A stretch of 40,157 bases of DNA from an uncultured Octadecabacter sp. GTDB lineage: Bacteria > Pseudomonadota > Alphaproteobacteria > Rhodobacterales > Rhodobacteraceae. The notes beneath the pieces are model-generated. The model had not been told where the DNA came from, did no database searches, and saw only the letters and a list, made by a program, of their open reading frames with translations. A program made the translations under genes and the position numbers. The stretch spans positions 1 to 40,157 of the forward strand of contig CALBVZ010000091.1 of NCBI GenBank assembly GCA_937969445.1. Reading direction: 5' to 3'. Of this stretch, positions 8,194-20,177 are shown one piece after another; positions within the stretch are counted from its first letter, which is position 1; every line of letters starts with the position of its first letter.

Positions 8194-9450
8194 TTATGCG
8201 GGGAATTTGACTGCGGGGCGGATCGTGCCTTCGCACGTACCGAACCCGATTTGATAACCGTCGCCCTTGGCGGTACCGCGCAGGGTCAACGTGTCGTTGT
8301 CTTCGATGAATGTGCGGGTTTCGCCGGTATCGAGCGTGAACGGCTCACGCCCTGCCCAGCTGAGTTCCATCAACGATCCGTATTCGGATTTTTCAGGGCC
8401 AGAAATTGTGCCTGAGCCCAATAGATCGCCAGAGTTCATGCCGCACCCGCTGCTGGCGTGGTGGCACAATTGTTCGGCGGCGGAATAGTACATCCGGCTA
8501 TAGTTTGTTTTTGTGAGCGACGTCGCTTTGGCAGCTCCCTTGGGCTGCATCAAAACTTCGAGTTCAATGTCGAACAATCCATCCGTTGTGCTCTCGAGGT
8601 AAGGCAGCAGTTTTTTGTCCCGCGTCGGCGTTGCAGTTCGGAACGGTTCCAGCGCCGCTGTGGTCACAATCCACGGAGAGATCGACGTGCCAAACGCCTT
8701 GCCTTGAAACGGGCCGAGGGGTTGGTATTCCCAACCCTGAATGTCGCGTGCGGACCAATCGTTTAGCAAGACATACCCAAAGATCATTGCGTCCGCCTGA
8801 TCTACGGTGATCGGTGCGCCAAATTCGGAAGATGTGCCGACGATTGCACCCATCTCAAGTTCAATGTCCAACCGCTTTGACGGACCAAAGGACGGCATGT
8901 CTGCGTCTGGCGCTTTGGACTGACCGTTGGGGCGATGAATATCAGTACCGGATACAACTACGGATGACGCGCGTCCGTTATACCCAATTGGGATGTGCAG
9001 CCAGTTGGCAGGCAGGTCGGCGGAGCCGCGCAGGATCGCACCCATGTTTTGCGCGTGTTGCTTGCCTGCATAAAAGTCAGTGTATTCGGCAACCATCAGC
9101 GGCATGTGCAATTGCGCGTCGGAAAGTGGCACAAGGAAAGGTTCAATCGCAGCTTGGTCCGCAGACCCTTCGGCAAGCATCTCTTGCAGGCGTGCGCGCA
9201 GTTTTGCCCAGACGTCAGGCCCCAGATCCATTACGTCGTTCCAGAAAGGCAATTCGAATGCGCCGTCTTCATCCAGCGAGATCAACTCGGCCGTTTCAAG
9301 CGCGGCCATATCAAGGATCATACTACCAATCGCTACGCCGCAACGTGCATCTTCACCATTCAGTGAGAACACGCCGTAAGGAAGATTGTTCAACGGAAAA
9401 GGCGTGTCCGCGGAATTCGCGCTGGTCACCCAGCTTTTCATCAATGTCAT
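8194..9450 (-). CDS. fahA: Fumarylacetoacetase
   Basis: NNLPYGVFSLNGEDARCGVAIG, YTDFYAGKQHAQNMGAILRG, LLNDWSARDIQGWEYQPLGPFQGKAFGTSISPW. Confidence 0.95.
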   Translation of the reverse strand: MTLMKSWVTSANSADTPFPLNNLPYGVFSLNGEDARCGVAIGSMILDMAALETAELISLDEDGAFELPFWNDVMDLGPDVWAKLRARLQEMLAEGSADQAAIEPFLVPLSDAQLHMPLMVAEYTDFYAGKQHAQNMGAILRGSADLPANWLHIPIGYNGRASSVVVSGTDIHRPNGQSKAPDADMPSFGPSKRLDIELEMGAIVGTSSEFGAPITVDQADAMIFGYVLLNDWSARDIQGWEYQPLGPFQGKAFGTSISPWIVTTAALEPFRTATPTRDKKLLPYLESTTDGLFDIELEVLMQPKGAAKATSLTKTNYSRMYYSAAEQLCHHASSGCGMNSGDLLGSGTISGPEKSEYGSLMELSWAGREPFTLDTGETRTFIEDNDTLTLRGTAKGDGYQIGFGTCEGTIRPAVKFPA

Positions 9451-10088
9451 GTGTCTACTTTCGCGTCTGGCTGTTTATCAGGGTGCGCATTGGCAATCGC
9501 CTGAACTTTTAGGCAATGCCGCTCAATGCGCGTGGTTTTGGGGAAGCTCAACAAATCAACACCCCAACGATGGGCGTTATAAACTTGGGCTGTGATACAA
9601 ATATCGGCGATTGTGGGGGCGTCCCCAAAGGCAAAGGCGTCACCGTCGGGCAACATAGCCTCAAGCGCAGTGAACCCCTCGGCCATCCAATGACACATCC
9701 AATCTTTCGCGTGTTCAGGCGTCGCACCGAAAAGCGATTTCAACTGACCGATCAGGCGCAGATTGTTCACAGGATGGATATCCATCGCGACCGTATGCGC
9801 CACAGCCATGACCTGTGCCCTCATCAAAGGGTCTCCCGGGATCAACTGCGGTTCCGGCCACGTTGCGTCGATATATTCTAGGATCGCCATGGATTGCGTC
9901 AGCAAGGTGCCGTCATCTAACACGAGCGTCGGCACACCTTTGCACGCATTCAGTGCGACGTAGTTTGATGCGCGCTGGTCGCCAGCCAGCAAATCAACGG
10001 GCAACGTATCATACGTCAACCCCTTGAGGTTCAGCGCAGCTCGAACGCGGTAAGATGTGGTTGAACGCCAGTATGAATAGAGCTTCAT
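9447..10088 (-). CDS. maiA: Maleylacetoacetate isomerase (zeta-class GST)
   Basis: [32 protein letters not shown]; overlaps fahA and hmgA by 4 bp. Confidence 0.95.
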   Translation of the reverse strand: MKLYSYWRSTTSYRVRAALNLKGLTYDTLPVDLLAGDQRASNYVALNACKGVPTLVLDDGTLLTQSMAILEYIDATWPEPQLIPGDPLMRAQVMAVAHTVAMDIHPVNNLRLIGQLKSLFGATPEHAKDWMCHWMAEGFTALEAMLPDGDAFAFGDAPTIADICITAQVYNAHRWGVDLLSFPKTTRIERHCLKVQAIANAHPDKQPDAKVDT

Positions 10089-11443
10089 TTCTTACCCGGC
10101 GTTCCGTCGAACTTCTTCTCAAGTGACGTCCAGCAATCGATATAATCGTCCTGCATTGGCGCCTCTTTCGCCGCGAATTCCGTTAGGTGTTGCGGGAAAC
10201 GGGTTTCGAACATGAACGACATCGTCTCATCGAGTTTTTCCGGTTTCAGGTCCGCATTTGACGCCCCCTCAAAGGCTTCTTGGTCGGGGCCGTGTGGGAT
10301 CATCATATTGTGCAAGCTGACTGCGCCGGGTGCAAAGCCGTTCGGCTTGGCGTCGTACTGACCGTAAATATTGCCCATCAACTCGGACATGACGTTCTTG
10401 TGGTACCACGGCGGGCGGAACGTATCTTCCATGGTCATCCAGCGTTCACGGAACAGCACGAAGTCGATATTGGCCGTGCCGGGCACACCTGACGCTGCGG
10501 TCAAAACCGTAAAGATCGACGGATCAGGATGGTCAAACAGGATCGACCCAATAGGGCAGTAATTGCGCATATCGTATTTGACGGGCGCGTAATTGCCGTG
10601 CCACGCGACAACGTCGAGCGGGCTTTGGTCGATCTTGGTTTCATGAAACTGCCCGCACCATTTCATTGTCAAAGTGCTGGGCACTTCGCGGTCTTCATAG
10701 GCCGCAACAGGTGTTTTGAAATCACGGCGGTTAGCCATGCAGTTCGCACCAATCGGGCCACGCCCTGGTAGTTCGAATTTCTGTCCGTAGTTTTCACAAA
10801 CGAACCCGCGTGCAGGCCCTTCTATCACTTCGACGCGGTACACCAAACCACGCGGAAGAATTGCGATCTCTTTGGGTTCCAGATCGATAATGCCCAGCTC
10901 AGTACAGAACCGAAGACGTCCCTCCTGTGGAACGACAAGCAGCTCGGAGTCGGCGGAGTAAAAGTACTCGTCTTTCATGCTCTCCGTGACAAGATAGACA
11001 TGCGACGCCATGCCGACCTGCGTGTTCACATCACCGGCCGTTGTCATGGTGTGCATCCCCGTCAGCCACGTCAGCGGCTTTTCCGCATGGGGCAACGGGT
11101 TCCAGCGGTATTGCCCAAGGCTGGTCACATCATCAATCACATGGGGCGCAGATTTCCAGTATGGCACATCAATGCGTTTATAACGGCCCGAATGCTTAAC
11201 CGATGGACGAATGCGGTAACACCATGTGCGTTCGTTCTGGTGGCTGGGCGCAGTAAACGCCGTTCCCGACAACTGCTCAGCGTACAAACCATAATTGCAT
11301 TTCTGCGGGCTGTTCATGCCTTGCGGCAACGCACCGGGCAACGCCTCGGTTTCGAAATCATTGCCGAACCCCGGCATGTAGCCGTCGGTTGTTCCAGCAG
11401 GCGTCTGCGCCACATTCAATGAGCTCGGCGATGGCTTGGTCAT
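10085..11443 (-). CDS. hmgA: Homogentisate 1,2-dioxygenase
   Basis: [46 protein letters not shown]. Confidence 0.97.
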   Translation of the reverse strand: MTKPSPSSLNVAQTPAGTTDGYMPGFGNDFETEALPGALPQGMNSPQKCNYGLYAEQLSGTAFTAPSHQNERTWCYRIRPSVKHSGRYKRIDVPYWKSAPHVIDDVTSLGQYRWNPLPHAEKPLTWLTGMHTMTTAGDVNTQVGMASHVYLVTESMKDEYFYSADSELLVVPQEGRLRFCTELGIIDLEPKEIAILPRGLVYRVEVIEGPARGFVCENYGQKFELPGRGPIGANCMANRRDFKTPVAAYEDREVPSTLTMKWCGQFHETKIDQSPLDVVAWHGNYAPVKYDMRNYCPIGSILFDHPDPSIFTVLTAASGVPGTANIDFVLFRERWMTMEDTFRPPWYHKNVMSELMGNIYGQYDAKPNGFAPGAVSLHNMMIPHGPDQEAFEGASNADLKPEKLDETMSFMFETRFPQHLTEFAAKEAPMQDDYIDCWTSLEKKFDGTPGKK

Positions 11444-11484
11444 GAAGACCCCCTTCTAGCAGGTTGGATCGAATCGTTGCACTT

Positions 11485-11526
11485 GTAACTGTTACTTTGG
11501 TATTAGTTGAAAATGTAACTATCAAC
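11485..11526. promoter_or_regulatory. Candidate MarR operators between hmgA and the divergent MarR gene
   Basis: GTAACTGTTAC (11485-11495) and a second GTAACT at 11515, 30 bp apart. Confidence 0.5.
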
Positions 11527-11536
11527 GGAAATAGAT

Positions 11537-11992
11537 ATGCTAGACCCAATGGAAACGGGGGAACCTGAAGAATTCGACCTCAAAAACTTCCTCCCCTATC
11601 TTCTGAATATTTCCGGCGAGGTCACAAGCAGCGGATTCCAGACCAGTTACAAAGAAGAATATGGCATGACGCGCACCCAGTGGCGGGTGCTTTTTCATCT
11701 AGGCCGTTATGGCGACATGACCGCACGCGACATCTGCAGCCGCGCACGCACACACAAAACTAAGGTGAGTCGCGCGGTCAGCGCGTTGGAAGGCATGCGG
11801 TTCCTAAAGCGGCAGAAAGATCAAAACGATCGCCGCTTCGAAACTCTGTGCCTGACAACGGATGGCGACAAAGCCTACAAGGCGCTTTGTCGTAAGGCGG
11901 GCCAGTTTGACAGCGAACTGTCGGCAAAATTCACCCCAAAAGAAAACGCAATTCTACGTAGGTGCCTACGTCAGCTGGCGGACTTTGACTAA
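11537..11992 (+). CDS. MarR family winged-helix regulator, probably of the homogentisate genes
   Basis: EYGMTRTQWRVLFHLGRYGDMTARDICSRARTHKTKVSRAVSALEGMRFLKRQKDQNDRRFETLCLT; divergent from hmgA. Confidence 0.9.
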   Translation: MLDPMETGEPEEFDLKNFLPYLLNISGEVTSSGFQTSYKEEYGMTRTQWRVLFHLGRYGDMTARDICSRARTHKTKVSRAVSALEGMRFLKRQKDQNDRRFETLCLTTDGDKAYKALCRKAGQFDSELSAKFTPKENAILRRCLRQLADFD

Positions 11993-12174
11993 AAACCCAA
12001 CTTTCAAACCTCAGCAATCAAGCCTGTTGGCGGCACGGGCAGCTAGCCTTTTACGATACCGCTTGCACACCTGCCGTCGAAAATATCCAACGCTTTATGC
12101 GCAAACGCGGCATCACTATTGTGGCAGCGGATGCGGTGGGTGGTCACTGTCTCCGGTTATGTCGCGGATGGCTT

Positions 12175-12850
12175 TGTCCATGTTCGGTGCGGGCGGTGTC
12201 GTTCCAGCGCACAAATCCTTTGCGCCAATGGTACAGGAAAGCTGCAACCGCAACGGTATCTTTCTGATCACGGATGAGGTTGCCACTGCCTTCGGGCGCA
12301 CGGATGCAGGGTCCGGCGCGCGGCTGTGAGGCATCACGCCCGATATGATGGCAACCGCCAAGGCACTCACAAACGGCTACGTCCCTTTCAAATCCGTTAT
12401 GCTGGGTGAGCGGATGATCGAGGTGTATGAGGAAGACCCATCCGCTAAGATCGGGCATGGCTGCACATATTCTGGCCACCCTGTGTGGGCAGACGCTGCT
12501 CTTGCTTGTTTGGCAGAAACCAAACGCTTGAACGTTGTCGACAACGCAGCAGAATGCGGAACACAACTTTATGAAGGCTGCAAAACTCTGATGGAAAAGC
12601 ACGATATCATCGGTGATATGCGTGGCGGACATGGGTTAATGACGGCCATTGATATGGTCAGCGACCGCGCAACCAAAAAAACCAATCCACGGCGGATCAG
12701 CAGGCACGGGCCAAGAAGTCGCCTATCAAAACGGGGCCATGGTGCGCGTCACTGGCCCTAATTTGATCTTGTCCCCCCTTGATCCTGAGCGAAGCAGAGG
12801 CAAACAAAAACCTGTTCGCCCATGATGCTGCGAAGACGGCGCAAAAGGCA
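12175..12850 (+). pseudogene. Degraded class III (omega) PLP-dependent aminotransferase
   Basis: FGAGGVVPAHKSFAPMVQESCNRNGIFLITDEVATAFGRT...GARL[TGA 12327]GITPDMMATAKALTNGYVPFKSVMLGERM...; then QEVAYQNGAMVRVTGPNLILS and PPLILSEAEANKNL in successive different frames; N-terminal half missing. Confidence 0.85.
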
Positions 12851-13049
12851 GGAGTAAAGCAGCTAGCGCTGCCGCACCTGATCCCAGAAGAATTCGTTCT
12901 TGGCGCAGCTTGCATGAAAGATCGGTCTAACAGTCACCCAGCATACTACTAACGTACTCAAGTGCAGGAGTTTCCATACTGCGAGCGCACTTAGCGTGGA
13001 ATTTAGACTTAAGAAATAGGCTCAAGGCCGCTGTTCGATGCACCTACAT

Positions 13050-13274
13050 CTAATGCACCGTTACAGGTCGCATGTCATTCTGGCGCGCTAACAGAAACGC
13101 CATCTCGCGTTCCGCAACTAAGGCCAATTGAAGGCCTTCACTGTCATGCACCGCAAACAGTTGTTCACGATCGCCCGCTGCTTGGCGCACATCTTCGGGT
13201 AACCCTGCAACATCAACGGATTTCACGTAAACAACGCGGTCTCCCACATCGGCAAAATTGAATTTCGTATCCAT
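13050..13274 (-). CDS. DUF1150 family small protein
   Basis: DVGDRVVYVKSVDVAGLPEDVRQ...LFAVHDSEGLQLALVAEREMAFLLARQNDMRPVTVH, adjacent to Hsp20. Confidence 0.85.
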   Translation of the reverse strand: MDTKFNFADVGDRVVYVKSVDVAGLPEDVRQAAGDREQLFAVHDSEGLQLALVAEREMAFLLARQNDMRPVTVH

Positions 13275-13277
13275 AGC

Positions 13278-13691
13278 TTACCCTTTCCTGATGTTGATTT
13301 TCTGAACCACCGAATCCGGCACAGCGCGTGTCAGATCGACGTGAAGTAGCCCGTTTTCCGTAATTGCTTCGCCCACATCGACCCCTTCGGCCAACACAAA
13401 CGACCGCTGAAACTGACGCGCAGCGATCCCGCGGTGCAAAAACACGCGCCCCTCACTGTCGTCACGCTGGCGACCACGGATCACCAATTGGTTGTCCTCA
13501 ACGGTGATCGCCAATTCGTCATCGCCAAACCCCGCCACCGCAAGCGTAATGCGGTAGGACGTCTGCGACGTTTGTTCAATATTATAAGGGGGATAGCTGT
13601 CATTTCCGGACTTGGCAGTGCGTTCCACCAATCGTTCCAGCTCTTCGAACCCTAAAAGGAACGGGTGCGTTCCTAACGTCAATTTTGTCAT
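13278..13691 (-). CDS. Hsp20/alpha-crystallin family small heat-shock protein
   Basis: YPPYNIEQTSQTSYRITLAVAGFGDDELAITVEDNQLVIRGRQ...GIAARQFQRSFVLAEGV. Confidence 0.93.
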   Translation of the reverse strand: MTKLTLGTHPFLLGFEELERLVERTAKSGNDSYPPYNIEQTSQTSYRITLAVAGFGDDELAITVEDNQLVIRGRQRDDSEGRVFLHRGIAARQFQRSFVLAEGVDVGEAITENGLLHVDLTRAVPDSVVQKINIRKG

Positions 13692-13874
13692 GCGACACGT
13701 CCTTATCTTAAGCGACCGTCAATCGTGCAGCCCCATTATGGCGACCACATCAAAAATATGGGGGCCAATGCGGTATGATGCAAGGTCATGTGGGACGGTT
13801 TTCCTTTGAGAATTCGTGTTTCGCGCTTACATTCCAGTTTCAGACCCTCACAGACCAAACCGATCGGACAGACA

Positions 13875-14093
13875 ATGAACAGCAGCGCGCGTATGGAACA
13901 ACTTGAGGTTTTGCGCGTCCAGCTTGGGGTTTTGCGCCAAGAACACCGCGATCTTGATGACGCTATTCATGCCCTTCAGGAAACCGGCAAGACAGATATG
14001 CTGACGATCAAGCGCCTCAAAAAGCAAAAACTGGGCCTGAAGGATAAGATCGCAGTTCTGGAAGACCGCCTCACGCCAGATATTATCGCCTGA
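13875..14093 (+). CDS. YdcH/DUF465 family protein
   Basis: EHRDLDDAIHALQETGKTDMLTIKRLKKQKLGLKDKIAVLED; start ATG 13875. Confidence 0.85.
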   Translation: MNSSARMEQLEVLRVQLGVLRQEHRDLDDAIHALQETGKTDMLTIKRLKKQKLGLKDKIAVLEDRLTPDIIA

Positions 14094-14148
14094 TTGCACC
14101 CTGACGTGCGGGCGCTATAACGGCCCTTAAAGATATAAGGCGACAATC

Positions 14149-14634
14149 ATGACCCCTACCGTTGGCATCATCATGGGCAGCCAGTCCGACTGGCCCACAA
14201 TGCGCGAAGCAGCAACCATTCTGGATGAACTTGGCATCTCATATGAGGCTAAGATCGTATCCGCCCACCGCACACCTGACCGCCTTTGGTCTTACGGCAA
14301 AGAAGCTGCAGGTCGTGGCCTTCAGGTGATAATCGCTGGTGCTGGCGGGGCCGCCCATCTTCCCGGCATGATGGCGTCAAAAACCCGTATTCCTGTGGTC
14401 GGCGTTCCAATCCAAACCAAAGCCCTTTCTGGCGTTGATAGCCTCTATTCCATCGTGCAAATGCCCAAAGGCTTTCCGGTTGCGACCATGGCAATCGGCG
14501 CAGCAGGTGCCGCCAATGCGGGCCTCATGGCCGCTGGTATTGTGGCGTTGCAAGACCCAGACCTCGCCCAACGCCTGGACGCGTGGCGCGACGCCCTCTC
14601 AGCCTCAATTGCGGATGAACCATCTGATGACTAA
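14149..14634 (+). CDS. purE: 5-(carboxyamino)imidazole ribonucleotide mutase
   Basis: [42 protein letters not shown]. Confidence 0.97.
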   Translation: MTPTVGIIMGSQSDWPTMREAATILDELGISYEAKIVSAHRTPDRLWSYGKEAAGRGLQVIIAGAGGAAHLPGMMASKTRIPVVGVPIQTKALSGVDSLYSIVQMPKGFPVATMAIGAAGAANAGLMAAGIVALQDPDLAQRLDAWRDALSASIADEPSDD

Positions 14635-15700
14635 CCCCCTCAAAACCGGCGCAACCATCGGCATCCTTGGTGGTGGCCAACTGGGCCGCATGTTGTCTGT
14701 CGCTGCGTCCCGCCTTGGCTTCAAAACCTGCATCTTTGAACCCAATGCCGACTGCCCCGCATCCCACGTCGCCCACACGCACATCATGGCCGACTATTCC
14801 GACACTGCCGCGCTGACCAAGTTTGCCAACGCCTGCGATGTCGTGACCTATGAATTCGAAAACATCCCAACCGAAGCACTCGACGTGATCGAGGCCCTTG
14901 CCCCGATCCACCCCAACCGCGAAGCCCTTGCCACGTCGCAAGACCGCTTCCTGGAAAAGAACTTCCTCACCCGCATCGGCCTGACAACCGCGCCCTACGC
15001 CGCTGTCGATACCGCCGAAGGCCTTGAACAAGCAATCGACCAGATCGGTACACCCGCTATCCTGAAAACCCGCCGCTTGGGTTACGACGGCAAAGGTCAA
15101 TCCCGCTTGATGTCGCCCGACGATGCAGACCAAGCCATCACTGACATGGCTGGCGCACAGGCCGTCTATGAAGGCTTTATCGACTTCTCGATTGAGGTTT
15201 CGGTGATCGGCACACGCAGCACCGACGGTGCAATCTCATGCTTTGATCCCGGTGAAAACGTCCATAAAGACGGCATTTTGCACACAACCACCCTGCCCGC
15301 TACATTGACGCCATCCCAGCGCACAGATGCGGTGCTGCTTACAGCCAACATCCTGAACGCATTGGATTACGTCGGCACCATGGGCGTTGAACTTTTCGTC
15401 ACGCCGACCGGATTCATCGTCAACGAAATCGCGCCGCGCGTTCACAACTCCGGTCACTGGACCCAAGAAGCCTGCATCGTGGATCAGTTCGAACAACACA
15501 TCCGCGCCATCGCGGGCTGGCCCTTGGGCGATGGCACCCGCCACTCAAACGCCGTGATGGAAAACCTCATCGGTGACGACGTGGACCGCATCCCCGAGAT
15601 TGCGAAAACCAACACCGCGATCCATCTCTATGGCAAAGCTGACGCCAAAAAGGGTCGTAAAATGGGCCACATCAACACAATCACAGGCCCCGCCACCTAA
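14627..15700 (+). CDS. purK: 5-(carboxyamino)imidazole ribonucleotide synthase
   Basis: [30 protein letters not shown]...[13 protein letters not shown]; start ATG 14627 overlaps purE. Confidence 0.96.
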   Translation: MTNPLKTGATIGILGGGQLGRMLSVAASRLGFKTCIFEPNADCPASHVAHTHIMADYSDTAALTKFANACDVVTYEFENIPTEALDVIEALAPIHPNREALATSQDRFLEKNFLTRIGLTTAPYAAVDTAEGLEQAIDQIGTPAILKTRRLGYDGKGQSRLMSPDDADQAITDMAGAQAVYEGFIDFSIEVSVIGTRSTDGAISCFDPGENVHKDGILHTTTLPATLTPSQRTDAVLLTANILNALDYVGTMGVELFVTPTGFIVNEIAPRVHNSGHWTQEACIVDQFEQHIRAIAGWPLGDGTRHSNAVMENLIGDDVDRIPEIAKTNTAIHLYGKADAKKGRKMGHINTITGPAT

Positions 15701-15767
15701 ACGCGCGCCCCTTTGCTTTTGTTTCAAAAATATCCCGGGGAGCGCGCAGCGCGGGGCAGCGCCCCTC

Positions 15768-16487
15768 TTATTGCAACCCGAACATCACGCCGCTCATGGT
15801 CAGGTCTTGGTCAAACTGCCCATCCGCCAAAAACGCCATCGCTTGGCGCATCACCAACGGATTGTTCATCATAAACGTGTGGGTCACCGGCAACGTCAGA
15901 TGATCGCGCATGCCGTCCAACCGCGTCGATTCCACCGAGACCTTCCCGTCATCAGCACCATCAATCAAACTGGAATAATACGCATTCAACGACCGATTTC
16001 CGGCAATAATACCCAGCTCATGCCCCGGCCACCCGAGGCTTAATGGCTCCCCATCCGTGGCAAGCTGCATGCCTGCCGGCCCATTAATCCACCCAAACGG
16101 CTCTAACTCTCCAAGAATATCAACAAGTTGCGATCCGTCATTTGGCGGCCCCAACATAACAACGCGCCCCATTAGCGTTGGACGCGCGTCGGCAAGGTAC
16201 ACGCGCACCAAAATGCCACCCATCGAATGGGTCACAAAATGCACCCTCCGATTGCCGCAACTTGCCACCGCTTGGGGAACGTTCTGCGCCACCAAGGTTT
16301 GAATATCCGCGCTGGTGGAGGGGTAGCCGTTGTTGACGACCATGTAGCCCTCAAGCTCCAACAACTCCTCAAGCGCAAGAAACGATGTCTCTGTGCGTGC
16401 CAACCCGTGCAGCAACACAACACAATCCTCAGCCACCGCCGCAAGCGGGGCGAAAACGAGCCAGAGCGTGATAAATAATCTTTTCAT
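15768..16487 (-). CDS. Alpha/beta hydrolase (lipase/PGAP1-like), exported
   Basis: [41 protein letters not shown]...[21 protein letters not shown]; signal peptide at 16487. Confidence 0.85.
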   Translation of the reverse strand: MKRLFITLWLVFAPLAAVAEDCVVLLHGLARTETSFLALEELLELEGYMVVNNGYPSTSADIQTLVAQNVPQAVASCGNRRVHFVTHSMGGILVRVYLADARPTLMGRVVMLGPPNDGSQLVDILGELEPFGWINGPAGMQLATDGEPLSLGWPGHELGIIAGNRSLNAYYSSLIDGADDGKVSVESTRLDGMRDHLTLPVTHTFMMNNPLVMRQAMAFLADGQFDQDLTMSGVMFGLQ

Positions 16488-16513
16488 ATCCCCAACATAG
16501 GCGATCTCACAGG

Positions 16514-16560
16514 ATTGATAAGGTCTAGCTTGCCTGACCTTATCAATACAGGCCAAGCTA
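16514..16560 (+). promoter_or_regulatory. Two overlapping inverted repeats upstream of Nudix gene (candidate alternative RNA hairpins or overlapping operators)
   Basis: A: ATTGATAAGGTC (16514-16525)/GACCTTATCAAT (16536-16547); B: TAGCTTGCCTG (16526-16536)/CAGGCCAAGCTA (16549-16560, 1-nt bulge). Confidence 0.7.
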
Positions 16561-16565
16561 CGCCC

Positions 16566-17024
16566 ATGACACAATCCAAAGCACGCCCCGTCCGCATCGC
16601 AGCCCGCGCCATCATCCTGCACGACAACAAACTGCTGCTGGTCAACGCCTACAAAGGCCGCGGTGATTTGTGGTGCGCACCGGGTGGCGGCGCGGAAGCC
16701 CACCAAAGCCTTCCCGAAAACCTCGTGCGTGAGGTGATGGAAGAAACGGGGCTGACAGTTGCGGTCGGTGCCCCCTGCCTGATCAACGAGTTTCACGACC
16801 CAAATGGGACATTTCATCAGGTCGAAGTGTTCTTTCGCTGTACGCTTACGTCCGGCCAATTGGACGACACTTGGCAAGACCCCGAACACATCGTGAGCCT
16901 TCGCCGCTGGGCCACGCGGGATGAAATCACGAATCTAAAGGTGCGTCCGAAATCACTGGCAGCGGTGGCGTGGGGTGACGGGGATGTGTTGGTCTATGAT
17001 CCGTTAGAGGCGATATTACCGTAA
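16566..17024 (+). CDS. Nudix hydrolase
   Basis: [26 protein letters not shown] Nudix box. Confidence 0.92.
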   Translation: MTQSKARPVRIAARAIILHDNKLLLVNAYKGRGDLWCAPGGGAEAHQSLPENLVREVMEETGLTVAVGAPCLINEFHDPNGTFHQVEVFFRCTLTSGQLDDTWQDPEHIVSLRRWATRDEITNLKVRPKSLAAVAWGDGDVLVYDPLEAILP

Positions 17025-17025
17025 C

Positions 17026-17060
17026 GAAAAAGGGCGCCCCGTTTGGGACGCCCTTCTTTA
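17026..17060 (+). terminator. Terminator after Nudix gene
   Basis: AAGGGCGCCCC GTTT GGGACGCCCTT CTTTATTT. Confidence 0.7.
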
Positions 17061-17121
17061 TTTCTTGGCTCACGGGTCACGTCTCTCGATGTTTCTTTGA
17101 AACACCTGCCGACTTGCTTCC

Positions 17122-18800
<1,679 letters not shown>

Positions 18801-18839
18801 TTAGCTCCTTTGAATATTTCGAATGAGGGTCAGGTCCGA

Positions 18840-19127
18840 TTAGGACAGGATGCCCATGATGTCGGATTCTTTCATCATCAACAGCTCTTCGCCGTCGATG
18901 GTGATTTCTGTGCCGGACCATTTGCCGAACAACACTTTGTCACCAGCTTTAACAGCCATTGGGACAAGCTCGCCGTTGTCTTTACGTGCGCCTTCGCCCA
19001 CGGAAATGACTTCGCCTTCGGCTGGTTTTTCTTTTGCTGCGTCTGGGATGATCAGGCCGCCAGCGGTCTTTTCTTCACCTTCTGTGCGGCGAACAAGAAC
19101 GCGATCGTGAAGCGGTGTAAAAGCCAT
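18840..19127 (-). CDS. groES: Co-chaperonin GroES
   Basis: [38 protein letters not shown]. Confidence 0.98.
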   Translation of the reverse strand: MAFTPLHDRVLVRRTEGEEKTAGGLIIPDAAKEKPAEGEVISVGEGARKDNGELVPMAVKAGDKVLFGKWSGTEITIDGEELLMMKESDIMGILS

Positions 19128-19179
19128 GTTGAGGCTCCTTGCTATGCAATTTCAATTCATTAGCCCCGATTCAGGGCCA

Positions 19180-19206
19180 TTAGCACTCACACCATGCGAG
19201 TGCTAG
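19180..19206 (-). promoter_or_regulatory. CIRCE element (HrcA operator) upstream of groESL
   Basis: TTAGCACTC-N9-GAGTGCTAG against consensus TTAGCACTC-N9-GAGTGCTAA. Confidence 0.95.
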
Positions 19207-19513
19207 CAGCGGATTGGTAAGCAAACCCCAGATACGAGTCAACAGCGCGTTTTGAGATTCTGGTGCCGCTTCGGAAAACACATGTGTCCAGAGACTGATC
19301 TCCACGCATGAAAGGTCCGCTGTGCGGGACGAAGTTGCCAATTCGCTGCGATCTCATCTAACGGCTGCTATAGTTCATTCGCGCTGTTCTAAATTTTCTG
19401 CACCGCTTCTTTTTGGTCGAAAAAACCAGTGTCACCCATCTGTATGACAAACGCTTTGCACAACAGAGTTTATGCATTGGATCGTCAATAACCATTCTAG
19501 AGGACAGTCATCA

Positions 19514-20167
19514 ATGAATCCGCAGACCACATTGAACCCCGCGCATCTGATCAAAGACGAGCAGGATCTGAGACGCACATTTTCTGCCACACATGATATC
19601 GCGCTCAAGAAGTGTCTCAATCATGTGGACGATCACGCGAAGGCCTTCATTGAACGGTCGCCCTTTGTATGTATCGGGACGCAATCCCAAGAAGGCGCTG
19701 CCGATGTTAGCCCCAGAGGGGACCCCTGTGGTTTCGTCAAGATACTGGACGATAGGACTTTACTGATCCCCGATCGCCCTGGAAACAACCGCCTTGATAC
19801 GCTCACAAATATTCTAACTAACCAAAGCGTAGGCCTGTTGTTCATGGTGCCCGGATTTGATGACACAATGCGGGTCAATGGAGCGGCGGAACTGACACGC
19901 GACCCTGCCCTGCTTGCTCTAATGCCGGTCAATGACCGGATGCCGGGGCTTGCGATTGTCGTCCACGTGCATGAGGTTTTCATCCATTGCGCCAAAGCGT
20001 TCAGACGCGCAAAACTCTGGGATCATGGCCAGCATCAGGACAGGCGCGAATTCCCTTCGCTCATGAAGATCATCCTGGATCAGACGACAGGCGCGCCCGA
20101 CGATGTAACCGAAATGGAAGAGCTGGATCGCGGGTTGGAGCAGGAATATCGGCAGACGATGTATTAG
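19514..20167 (+). CDS. Pyridoxamine 5'-phosphate oxidase-like FMN-binding family protein
   Basis: AFIERSPFVCIGTQSQEGAADVSPRGDPCGFVKILDDRTLLIPDRPGNNRLDTLTNIL. Confidence 0.88.
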   Translation: MNPQTTLNPAHLIKDEQDLRRTFSATHDIALKKCLNHVDDHAKAFIERSPFVCIGTQSQEGAADVSPRGDPCGFVKILDDRTLLIPDRPGNNRLDTLTNILTNQSVGLLFMVPGFDDTMRVNGAAELTRDPALLALMPVNDRMPGLAIVVHVHEVFIHCAKAFRRAKLWDHGQHQDRREFPSLMKIILDQTTGAPDDVTEMEELDRGLEQEYRQTMY

Positions 20168-20177
20168 ACGCCGCGGG

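Noticed and set aside
8814-9512. 232-aa + strand ORF opposite fahA
   Set aside because: Antisense to fumarylacetoacetase; basic low-complexity translation with no domain.
16514-16560. Full H-type pseudoknot with both stems formed at once
   Set aside because: The linker crossing the 12-bp stem would be only about 2 nt, sterically implausible at full length; alternative hairpins are more likely.
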